From Spirosomataceae bacterium (GTDB lineage: Bacteria; Bacteroidota; Bacteroidia; Cytophagales; Spirosomataceae): DNA of 9,396 bases. Under the pieces are notes generated by a model. The model made no database searches. It was not told the origin of the DNA and saw only the letters and a list, made by a program, of their open reading frames with translations. Below, piece by piece: positions 1-5,905 of this stretch. Each line of letters starts with the position of its first letter. Position 1 is the stretch's first letter. The position numbers and the translations under genes were made by a program. The stretch spans positions 1 through 9,396 of the forward strand of contig JALOLW010000128.1 of NCBI GenBank assembly GCA_025455795.1, given 5' to 3'.

Positions 1-54
1 GCACAAATTGCTGCCCAGCTGAACTTTGTGTACCGTTTACTATCAAGAAGATAA
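1..54 (+). CDS. C-terminal fragment of an unidentified protein
   Basis: Frame 1 is open from the window edge to TAA at 52-54 and encodes 17 residues ending in LNFVYRLLSRR. A strong + strand terminator begins 35 bases later, which fits a gene ending here. The alternation of polar and hydrophobic residues (QLNFVYRL) would suit a beta-strand, but 17 residues are too few to name a family. Another frame (3) stays open to about position 63, so the assignment is tentative. Confidence 0.4.
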   Translation, partial: AQIAAQLNFVYRLLSRR

Positions 55-88
55 AGAAAAAGTAGAAAAAAGAGTAGGGTAATGCATA

Positions 89-122
89 CAGCCCGTCAGC
101 AATGCTGGCGGGCTGTTTTTTT
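89..122 (+). terminator. Intrinsic terminator
   Basis: A 12-bp stem (CAGCCCGTCAGC at 89-100 pairing with GCTGGCGGGCTG at 104-115, one G-U pair) has a 3-nt AAT loop and is followed directly by seven T residues (116-122). This is a textbook rho-independent terminator reading rightward, and it most likely ends the transcript of the gene whose tail lies at 1-54. Confidence 0.9.
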
Positions 123-182
123 AGTACATCCCCAACAAAATACAGCTTAAAACATTGTTAGTCAATTACTTAATTACTAAAA

Positions 183-265
183 CAAAAGTTTTCGGGTGCT
201 TGAATCGTCGCATTCAGCCCCACAAGGGTTCAAAACCCTTGTGGGGATACACCCGAAAATTTTTG
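183..265. repeat. Nested inverted repeat, possibly bidirectional terminator
   Basis: An outer 16-bp stem (183-198 with 250-265, one G-T pair) encloses an inner perfect 13-bp stem (218-230 with 234-246, loop CAA). The two are joined by an asymmetric internal loop of 19 nt on one side and 3 nt on the other. The outer stem base is A/T-rich and its tip is CGGGTG/CACCCG. On the minus strand the structure lies 10 bases after the stop of the 275-772 gene and is followed by TTTT, so it may terminate that gene. Its size and two-layer design are also typical of dispersed palindromic repeats in Bacteroidota intergenic regions. Whether it occurs elsewhere in the genome cannot be seen here. Confidence 0.75.
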
Positions 266-274
266 CTCAACTCC

Positions 275-772
275 TTAATTCCAATATTTTACAACAAAGC
301 CTTTCTTGCGTTTTGCGCGTAGAGTTGGTGGATCAAATACCCGTAAAGTAACAACTGTTGTTTGTCCTGATTTTTTTATTTTTTCCATGGGTCGCAAGTC
401 TTTGTTCAATTTAGATGCAATAAACTGAGGGAAAGCATCATTTCCTCCAAGTAAAGAACCAATGCCGTTACTCACCAAAATCTTATAGCCCTTATGTTCT
501 GCTATAAAAAAGGGCTTAATCACATTAATGATAACTTCAGGAGAATCAATAGCCGAAATTTTGTAAAAAATAGTATCGTTTATGTACCCTATTGACAACG
601 AAAGTACTTTTTGGTTAGGTTGTTCATGTATATAATCATCAATCAGCGATAGCGTCAGGCTATCTTGGATAGTCACTTCTCGTGAAAAGTAACGAATTGG
701 CTCTTTTTTTTGTGCATAAACGGTTATTACAGAAAAAAAAAGGCAGGCCAAAAACAGTTTTGCTGAGTTCAT
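275..772 (-). CDS. Small exported protein of unknown function
   Basis: A 165-aa protein that I do not recognise. It starts with a clear Sec signal peptide: MNSAK, then a hydrophobic core of about 13 residues, then VYA before Q21, a plausible signal peptidase I site. The mature part is mixed alpha/beta with a basic C-terminus (RAKRKKGF near residues 152-159), and lies in the periplasm or outside the cell. An in-frame TTG at 787 would add five residues, but the ATG at 772 places a short basic n-region directly before the hydrophobic core and is preferred. No Shine-Dalgarno is visible, as is usual in Bacteroidota. The gene is monocistronic, divergent from the ABC operon, and visibly richer in A/T and in K/I/N/F codons than its right-hand neighbours, which could mean later acquisition or weak selection. 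It is followed by the nested inverted repeat at 183-265. Confidence 0.75.
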   Translation of the reverse strand: MNSAKLFLACLFFSVITVYAQKKEPIRYFSREVTIQDSLTLSLIDDYIHEQPNQKVLSLSIGYINDTIFYKISAIDSPEVIINVIKPFFIAEHKGYKILVSNGIGSLLGGNDAFPQFIASKLNKDLRPMEKIKKSGQTTVVTLRVFDPPTLRAKRKKGFVVKYWN

Positions 773-813
773 AATGTGGTTTGGCAATAGTGAATCTATA
801 TTTGTTACTGTTC

Positions 814-821
814 CAAAGATA
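814..821 (-). promoter_or_regulatory. Candidate -7 box for the exported-protein gene
   Basis: Read on the minus strand, 821-814 is TATCTTTG, a full match to the Bacteroidota -7 consensus TAnnTTTG. It would give a leader of roughly 35 nt before the ATG at 772. The nearest upstream TTG is only 12 nt away, shorter than the usual spacing near 19, so the -33 element is weak or absent. Confidence 0.4.
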
Positions 822-841
822 TTAAAAGCATTTCAAATCGC

Positions 842-849
842 TATTTTTG
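842..849 (+). promoter_or_regulatory. Candidate -7 box for the ABC operon
   Basis: TATTTTTG matches TAnnTTTG and lies 58 bases before the ATG at 908. No good TTG is seen about 19 nt upstream. It sits back to back with the minus-strand -7 box at 814-821, so the two divergent promoters would share about 35 bp. A poorer candidate, ACCTTTTG at 893-900, is too close to the start codon. Confidence 0.35.
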
Positions 850-907
850 TTACATTTACTCCCGTTTGAGTCTAAACGTTTCTCCACCACCGACCTTTTG
901 ACAAAAA

Positions 908-1102
908 ATGACTTTTGAAGCGTATTTAGAAAGCAAAAAAATAGATACTGTGGCATTTCGGCAACACGAACCCGAGCGGTTTGTGGAGTGGCAGATGTTA
1001 TTTCAACAGCTTCATCCTGAGAGTTTTACGGCGCAAAAGAAATTTTTAATCAACGACACCCGCCGTAAATATTTGCTCCAACAAACCCCCGCACAGCCAT
1101 GA
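908..1102 (+). CDS. 64-aa conserved-looking small protein, ABC operon leader gene
   Basis: A 64-aa soluble, charged protein without a signal peptide or membrane segment. Notable pieces are a W-containing stretch (ERFVEWQMLFQQLHPESF, about residues 23-40) and the basic NDTRRKYLL (49-57). It is probably mostly helical. The stop codon overlaps the ATPase start as ATGA (1099-1102), which implies translational coupling and supports a real gene despite its size. I recall similar short proteins in Bacteroidota but know no function. A role as a small partner or regulator of the transporter is inference from position only. No Shine-Dalgarno precedes the ATG. Confidence 0.75.
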   Translation: MTFEAYLESKKIDTVAFRQHEPERFVEWQMLFQQLHPESFTAQKKFLINDTRRKYLLQQTPAQP

Positions 1103-1725
1103 TTCAAGTTCGCAACCTACGTAAATCTTACGGCGGGCATACCGTGCTTCAAGTGCCGCAGTTGGATTTGGGCAACGGCATTTATTGGTTCAAAGGCGCC
1201 AACGGCTCGGGCAAAACCACCTTTTTTCGGACGTTGGCGGGGATGCTGCCTTTTGAGGGAGACATTCGCTTGGCCGAGTGGGACATTCGCCGCGACGCCA
1301 CCCACTACCGCCTTCACATCAACTACGGCGAAGCCGAACCCGACTACCCCGAATTCCTGACGGCCAACGACTTGATACGCTTTGTGGGCAAGGCCAAACG
1401 CGCCTCCGACGCGCAAATAGCGCACCTGATTGAAACACTGGGCATTGAGCCGTTTTTGTACCAAACCACGGGAACGTACTCGAGCGGGATGTTGAAAAAA
1501 ACTTCGTTGGCGTTGGCGTTTTTGGGCGACCCCAAAGTGATTATTTTGGACGAACCCCTCATCACGATTGACGACGCCACGGTGCAGAAAGTCTATGAAC
1601 TCGTGCGCGACCTCTACGCGCGCGGCGTCACGTTTTTACTGTCATCGCACCAAGATTTTTTGTTTGAGTCGCTGCCCATTACCGCGCTTTACCAAGTTAA
1701 AAATCAGACGATTACGGTCGTATAA
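1099..1725 (+). CDS. ABC transporter ATP-binding protein (atypical motifs)
   Basis: A 208-aa single nucleotide-binding domain that powers transport by ATP hydrolysis on the cytoplasmic face of the membrane. Visible motifs are Walker A GANGSGKT (33-40), signature YSSGM (127-131, instead of the usual YSGGQ/M), Walker B VIILDEP (147-153) with catalytic-position E152, and the switch histidine H184 in LSSHQ. The Q-loop glutamine is not found: the corresponding stretch INYGEAEP (74-81) has Ala or Glu where Gln is expected. The length is slightly below the 220-240 aa usual for ABC-2-type ATPases. The start overlaps the small upstream gene by 4 bases, and the membrane partner begins 4 bases after the stop, so the three genes almost certainly form one transcript. 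The substrate cannot be told from the sequence. Confidence 0.93.
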   Translation: MIQVRNLRKSYGGHTVLQVPQLDLGNGIYWFKGANGSGKTTFFRTLAGMLPFEGDIRLAEWDIRRDATHYRLHINYGEAEPDYPEFLTANDLIRFVGKAKRASDAQIAHLIETLGIEPFLYQTTGTYSSGMLKKTSLALAFLGDPKVIILDEPLITIDDATVQKVYELVRDLYARGVTFLLSSHQDFLFESLPITALYQVKNQTITVV

Positions 1726-1729
1726 ACAG

Positions 1730-2860
1730 ATGCTTCATATCTTCAACGTACTCCGCAAAACGCTCGTGGTCGAGTACTACCGCCTCAACGTGGGTTTTTT
1801 GTTTTTGATTGCCATGTTTGCTTTCGGGATTCTCCGCCCCGAAGACCACATCGCTCTGGCGGCGTATATTTTTGCCAATCCGCTGCTTTTGTCGCTGATG
1901 TTTGGGCTGTGGGCGTTGTATCACCTCAAAATCACCTACTTTGTCCGCCAACGCCTGCTTTGGGACTCGCACGAGTTTCTCTATTTTTTGCGCTTGCTAC
2001 CACCGTTTCAGCGGATGCTTGCGTGGTTGTATGTGCAGTGGATGCTGTGGCTGCCCGTGATGATGTACGCGGGCTTTGTGGGGAAATATGCTTGGAGTTT
2101 TGGCCAACAAAAAGCCGTGATTGCAACGGCTTTGTACCTTTTTTTGATGCCTTTTTTGGGTATTTGGGCTTACGAACATCGCCTCGTCCGCCCCAATCCT
2201 GACACGCGCATCAAGGCGTGGAGTCAATACTTAAACAGGCGTTTTGCAAAGCCGTATTGGTCGTTTTTCTTGTTGTATCTGTTCAAACAAAACCCTGTTT
2301 TACTGCTACTTACCAAGGTTTTTACGTGCGGCGTAGTGGTGGCTGTTTGCAAACTATATCCTACCGACACTTACGACGAGCGGCTGCTGTCGTTGGGGGC
2401 ATTGACAGTAGGCATGGGACATTCGTTCATGCTGCTGCACTTGTACGAATTTGAGCATCTCCAACTGCTCACGTTGCGTAACTTTCCTTTTACACTTTGG
2501 CAGCGTTTTGGGCAGTATTCGGCGTTGTTTGGGCTGCTGCTCTTGCCCGAAGTGATTTTCTTCGTGCGGTACTTTCCGCAAGGGGTACATTGGATGTACG
2601 GATTGGGTTGGTTGGCCTTGACAATGGCCCTGTTGTGGATGGTTTTTGGACGTTTTCAGCAAAAACACTACCTCATGGATACCCTTTTGCGGCACGGATT
2701 TTACGCTTTCATCGCTGTTTTCTTTGCGGTGATGTTCAAAACGCCCGTATTGATATTGGCAGGTACGGTGTTGGGCTTGGGCGTGTATTGGTTTTGGCGG
2801 TTTTACTACACGGCAGAGTACATTGTACACGAAGACGCACTGCGCTTACGGCCAGAATAA
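1730..2860 (+). CDS. Polytopic membrane protein, probable ABC permease
   Basis: A 376-aa, strongly hydrophobic inner-membrane protein with about ten predicted membrane segments: roughly 18-34, 43-66, 97-117, 128-148, 188-210, 217-237, 263-281, 287-307, 322-337 and 338-358. The large cytoplasmic-type loops are basic (for example RPNPDTRIKAWSQYLNRR, 154-171). I see no named domain. The role as the transmembrane half of the ABC system is inferred from its immediate position after the ATPase gene (4-base gap). The open frame extends upstream to 1568, but that part lies inside the ATPase gene in another frame and reads like noise, so the ATG at 1730 is chosen. The final TAA abuts the metK terminator of the opposite strand. 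Confidence 0.85.
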   Translation: MLHIFNVLRKTLVVEYYRLNVGFLFLIAMFAFGILRPEDHIALAAYIFANPLLLSLMFGLWALYHLKITYFVRQRLLWDSHEFLYFLRLLPPFQRMLAWLYVQWMLWLPVMMYAGFVGKYAWSFGQQKAVIATALYLFLMPFLGIWAYEHRLVRPNPDTRIKAWSQYLNRRFAKPYWSFFLLYLFKQNPVLLLLTKVFTCGVVVAVCKLYPTDTYDERLLSLGALTVGMGHSFMLLHLYEFEHLQLLTLRNFPFTLWQRFGQYSALFGLLLLPEVIFFVRYFPQGVHWMYGLGWLALTMALLWMVFGRFQQKHYLMDTLLRHGFYAFIAVFFAVMFKTPVLILAGTVLGLGVYWFWRFYYTAEYIVHEDALRLRPE

Positions 2861-2894
2861 AAGCGGCGCCACCGCTTGAAGCGATGACGCCGCT
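2858..2894 (-). terminator. metK intrinsic terminator
   Basis: Read on the minus strand, AGCGGCG (2894-2888) pairs with CGCCGCT (2868-2862). Pairing continues inward through two T-G wobbles, CA/TG and CGC/GCG to a TTCAA loop, giving a stem of about 14 bp, followed by TTTTATT. The wobble pairs form only in minus-strand RNA and the T-run lies on that side, so it serves metK (stop at 2922). Its T-run coincides with the stop codon of the convergent permease gene. Confidence 0.85.
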
Positions 2895-2921
2895 GAGAAA
2901 CTCTCGGAAAATTTGAAACAA

Positions 2922-4211
2922 TTACAAACCAAACGCGGCCTGTACCTTTTCTACGTAATCAAGTTTTTCCCAAGTGAAAAGTTCTACTTCTACTTCGGCT
3001 TTTTGACCCGCGTTGTTGAATACTTTCTTCACTACCTTCGACTCACGACCCATATGCCCGTAAGCGGCAGTTTCGGAGTAAATCGGGTTGCGAAGTTTGA
3101 GACGCTGCTCAATGGCGTACGGACGCATATCAAACACACTTTCTACGATTTTGGCGATTTCGCCGTCACTCATTTTCTTGCCGTTTTCGCCTTTTACTTT
3201 GGCCGTGCCGTAAGTATTAACATACAAACCACAAGGTTTGGCTACGCCGATAGCGTAAGAAATCTGCACCAACACTTCGTCGCACACGCCTGCGGCTACC
3301 AAGTTTTTGGCGATATGGCGCGTGGCGTAAGCTGCCGAACGGTCCACTTTTGAGGGGTCTTTGCCCGAGAAAGCACCACCACCGTGCGCGCCTTTGCCAC
3401 CGTAAGTATCCACGATGATTTTGCGGCCTGTCAAGCCCGTATCGCCGTGTGGCCCACCGATGACAAATTTGCCCGTGGGGTTGATGTGGTAGGTGATTTG
3501 GTCGTTGAACAACTTACGCAACGAAGGCTTCAACTTGGCCTTTACGCGCGGAATCACGTACCCGATGATGTCCTTGCGGATTTGAGCGAGCATTTTTTCG
3601 TCGTCGGCAAAGTCGTCGTGTTGGGTCGAAACCACAATGGTGTCAATGCGGACGGGCTTGTTGGTATCAGAGTACTCAATCGTCACCTGCGACTTGGCGT
3701 CGGGGCGGAGGTACTTGATGCGCTTATTTTCGCGGCGAATCATCGCCATTTCTTCCAAAATCTTGTGCGACAAATCCAACGCCAACGGCATGTAGTTGTC
3801 GGTTTCGCGGGTAGCGTAGCCAAACATCATCCCCTGGTCGCCCGCGCCTTGGGCGTTGGCGCGTGACTCAAAATCATCGGCAGTTTTGCGATCTACGCCC
3901 TGGTTGATGTCGGCAGACTGGTCGTGGATGGCCGAAAGTACGCCGCAAGAGTTGGCTTCAAACATGTACTCGGCTTTGGTGTAGCCGATTTTGGCGACGA
4001 CATCGCGGGCAATCTGCTGTACGTCCAAATACGTATTGGTTTTGACTTCTCCCGCCAAAACAACCTGTCCCGTCGTAACGAGGGTTTCGCAGGCTACTTT
4101 GGAAGTGGGGTCAAACGCCATGAAGTGGTCAATGAGCGCGTCCGAGATTTGGTCGGCTACTTTGTCGGGGTGACCTTCCGAAACTGATTCTGAGGTGAAT
4201 AAATAAGGCAT
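2922..4211 (-). CDS. metK: S-adenosylmethionine synthetase
   Basis: A 429-aa cytoplasmic enzyme that makes S-adenosylmethionine from L-methionine and ATP, releasing phosphate and pyrophosphate. It supplies the methyl donor for nearly all cellular methylation. Family hallmarks are plain: SESVSEGHPDKV (7-18) with H14, D16 and K17; the ATP-binding hexapeptide GAGDQG (122-127); and the P-loop-like GGGAFSGKD (277-285), followed by KVDRSAAY. The protein ends FTWEKLDYVEKVQAAFGL. It is about 45 residues longer than E. coli MetK, as is common in Bacteroidota. All expected catalytic segments are present, so it should be active. It has its own promoter candidate (4274-4301) and terminator, so it is probably monocistronic. 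The long open frames on its other strand are codon-bias shadows. Confidence 0.98.
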   Translation of the reverse strand: MPYLFTSESVSEGHPDKVADQISDALIDHFMAFDPTSKVACETLVTTGQVVLAGEVKTNTYLDVQQIARDVVAKIGYTKAEYMFEANSCGVLSAIHDQSADINQGVDRKTADDFESRANAQGAGDQGMMFGYATRETDNYMPLALDLSHKILEEMAMIRRENKRIKYLRPDAKSQVTIEYSDTNKPVRIDTIVVSTQHDDFADDEKMLAQIRKDIIGYVIPRVKAKLKPSLRKLFNDQITYHINPTGKFVIGGPHGDTGLTGRKIIVDTYGGKGAHGGGAFSGKDPSKVDRSAAYATRHIAKNLVAAGVCDEVLVQISYAIGVAKPCGLYVNTYGTAKVKGENGKKMSDGEIAKIVESVFDMRPYAIEQRLKLRNPIYSETAAYGHMGRESKVVKKVFNNAGQKAEVEVELFTWEKLDYVEKVQAAFGL

Positions 4212-4273
4212 TCTTGCGGTTTTAAGTTATGAATTTTGTATTTCTTGAGTGTATTTAGCACAAATTGAAGCCG

Positions 4274-4301
4274 CAAAAATAGGGGATTTCACACAAAACA
4301 A
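4274..4301 (-). promoter_or_regulatory. Probable metK promoter
   Basis: On the minus strand, TTG (4301-4299) is followed after 17 nt by TATTTTTG (4281-4274), a full match to the Bacteroidota -7 consensus. The expected start point gives a leader of about 55 nt before the metK ATG at 4211. The -33 element lies just upstream of the end of the DUF4173-like gene (stop at 4308), so metK can be transcribed independently of it. Confidence 0.6.
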
Positions 4302-4307
4302 AAAGAC

Positions 4308-5771
4308 CTATTTTAAACCAACACGTCTCTGTTTGTCTTTTTCCTCCCAAAAAGCCCTCAGTCGCCGCTGGTCGAAAGTTTGTGAACGCCAATCGGTGGA
4401 CTTGAAAAGATACCTGATACCCGAAATTGGATAAGGCTTGTACCCCTGTGGACGTAAGTGCGCGGGGGTCTTTTGCAGGGTGGCATCGTAGGCTACGAGC
4501 GGGGGGACAGCCGTGGCATCTAAGCCATGCAAGTAGGCAAAATCAATGTGCTGGGCGTAGCGGAGATTGTAAAAAACGATGACTCTGTTCCAATCCACCA
4601 ATGAATTCACGACCAAAGCTCCAAACAAAATCCAAGCGTTGGTGTGAATCAAATACCAGTTGGTTTTGAGGTATTTGATTTTCCAAAACGTAAATCCCAA
4701 TCCTATCAAAGTCATCAACATGCCCCAATAAACACCTATCCGCTTGAAAGTCAGGCCGTAAGCCGCGACATAGTCTGAGTTTTTGTAAAGCGTAAAAACC
4801 GCCAAAAGCACGTTGAGCAAAATCCACACAAACGCCAATTGCTTCAAGCGGTGGTTGCGGGTATAAAAGTTTTGATTGCCCCTGAAAAAATACAAAATCA
4901 AAACTACCGCCATTAAAATACTGACAATCAACGTGAAAAAACCTTCGTGGACTTGTTCAGAATAGCCTTTCTGGGTGGGATGGAAGATTTGCCAAACGCC
5001 CAACACCAAAAAAGCCGAAATGAGTACATTGAGCATTGCAAACAAAATGACGCCTTGGCGATATTCATTCAAAAAGCCCGTAATGCTCCGTTTCAGTTTG
5101 CGCGGGTTGGTATTTTGGCGAATGAGGTCTTCTGGTTTTGCTAAATCACGCTTTGTAATGGACGCAATCCCCCACGGAAAAAAGAACGGCGTGAGCCAAA
5201 TCATGCCCCAAAGGATGGTGAAAAACAAAGGGTAATTGACCTGAAAATCGAACTCAAACCAAGTCAAATTGATGACAAAGTCGGGATTGGCAAGGTGATA
5301 CAGCCAGTAGAAAAATGATGTAACCAACGTTGGAATCACAAAAAGCCAGGCTTTGGTCAGAAGTCGAAAGTTGAAGAAACGCCCAAAAAATTGTGTCAAA
5401 ATGCGCACAAAATGGCCAAAATGCTGCACAAAACTCACTAAAAGTGCGGATAATAGTCCATTGAAAAAACTAATAAAAATACTACTGCGCGGCTGATAAC
5501 AGCAGCCCATCAATATAAGTCCTGCCACAAAATGGCTCAACACTGCCCACGGATAATCGTGCCATGCTACTGCTACCGCTGAGGTCAAATACGCCAATGC
5601 CGCCCACCGAAAGTATCGCATTTTGAATAGATGAGGGCTTTGAAAACCCAAAAGTAGCAATACCAAAGGCGCAAGAACGAGCGTGTTGCCCGCAATCTCT
5701 TGGTCATAAAAAAGATAGGTGTAAGCAGCTACTACTGCGGCCCAAAGCCAATACGATTTGTGTGCAATCAT
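4308..5771 (-). CDS. DUF4173-like polytopic membrane protein
   Basis: A 487-aa inner-membrane protein with about 11-13 hydrophobic segments (for example near 9-22, 30-44, 55-70, 77-92, 142-160, 181-200, 240-261, 276-296, 311-328, 345-363 and 377-391). The central to C-terminal part carries patterns I associate with the DUF4173/DUF4153 family: YSEQVHEGFF (270-279), FFRGNQNFY (295-303), YGLTFKRIGVY (338-348) and DWNRVIVFYNL (393-403). After the last membrane segment comes a soluble, basic tail of about 85 residues. The family has no established function. The frame stays open upstream to 5981, but a promoter candidate at 5809-5840 lies downstream of those starts, and ATG 5771 gives a sensible N-terminus (MIAHKSYWLW) entering the first membrane segment. 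It is divergent from the dus gene and upstream of metK on the same strand, with no evidence that it shares their roles. Confidence 0.85.
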   Translation of the reverse strand: MIAHKSYWLWAAVVAAYTYLFYDQEIAGNTLVLAPLVLLLLGFQSPHLFKMRYFRWAALAYLTSAVAVAWHDYPWAVLSHFVAGLILMGCCYQPRSSIFISFFNGLLSALLVSFVQHFGHFVRILTQFFGRFFNFRLLTKAWLFVIPTLVTSFFYWLYHLANPDFVINLTWFEFDFQVNYPLFFTILWGMIWLTPFFFPWGIASITKRDLAKPEDLIRQNTNPRKLKRSITGFLNEYRQGVILFAMLNVLISAFLVLGVWQIFHPTQKGYSEQVHEGFFTLIVSILMAVVLILYFFRGNQNFYTRNHRLKQLAFVWILLNVLLAVFTLYKNSDYVAAYGLTFKRIGVYWGMLMTLIGLGFTFWKIKYLKTNWYLIHTNAWILFGALVVNSLVDWNRVIVFYNLRYAQHIDFAYLHGLDATAVPPLVAYDATLQKTPAHLRPQGYKPYPISGIRYLFKSTDWRSQTFDQRRLRAFWEEKDKQRRVGLK

Positions 5772-5808
5772 GTTGATAAAATTTGTAATTAAAAAGTACT
5801 CTGAAATA

Positions 5809-5840
5809 CAAAGTAAATATTCTTCATTCATTACTTCCAA
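5809..5840 (-). promoter_or_regulatory. Candidate promoter of the DUF4173-like gene
   Basis: On the minus strand, TTG (5840-5838) is followed after 21 nt by TTACTTTG (5816-5809), one base off the TAnnTTTG consensus. It would give a leader of about 30 nt before ATG 5771, and it argues against the longer in-frame starts at 5831 and 5981. Confidence 0.45.
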
Positions 5841-5873
5841 ATTTTCAAGAAAAATATTTTGCCAAAAATTCCC

Positions 5874-5881
5874 GACCTTTG
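5874..5881 (+). promoter_or_regulatory. Candidate -7 box of the dus gene
   Basis: GACCTTTG differs from TAnnTTTG only in the first base. It lies 24 bases before the ATG at 5906, leaving a short leader that holds a weak AAAGG (5897-5901). A TTG at 5859-5861 is only 12 nt upstream, shorter than the usual spacing, so the -33 part is uncertain. Confidence 0.4.
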
Positions 5882-5905
5882 TGGGCAAATAAGTGTAAAG
5901 GCAAG

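Noticed and set aside
1568..1729. Upstream extension of the permease frame
   Set aside because: It lies inside the ATPase coding region in another frame and encodes a Cys/Arg-rich stretch with no membrane character.
2894..2906. Small GAGA-AAC-TCTC hairpin after the permease as a + strand terminator
   Set aside because: A 4-bp stem with no T-run after it is too weak to call.
1117..2916. Several 60-160 aa frames overlapping the ABC ATPase and permease genes
   Set aside because: Antisense or out-of-frame shadows; composition is Cys/Arg/His-rich noise with no motifs.
2913..4187. Long open frames on the + strand opposite metK (for example 3384-3866)
   Set aside because: They mirror the codon bias of metK, lack family-like sequence or start signals, and metK is unmistakable.
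4212..4273. Possible SAM riboswitch in the metK leader (GCGG near the start pairing with CCGC near the ATG)
   Set aside because: The leader is only about 55 nt and shows no SAM-I or SAM-II core pattern that I can recognise; four complementary bases are not enough.
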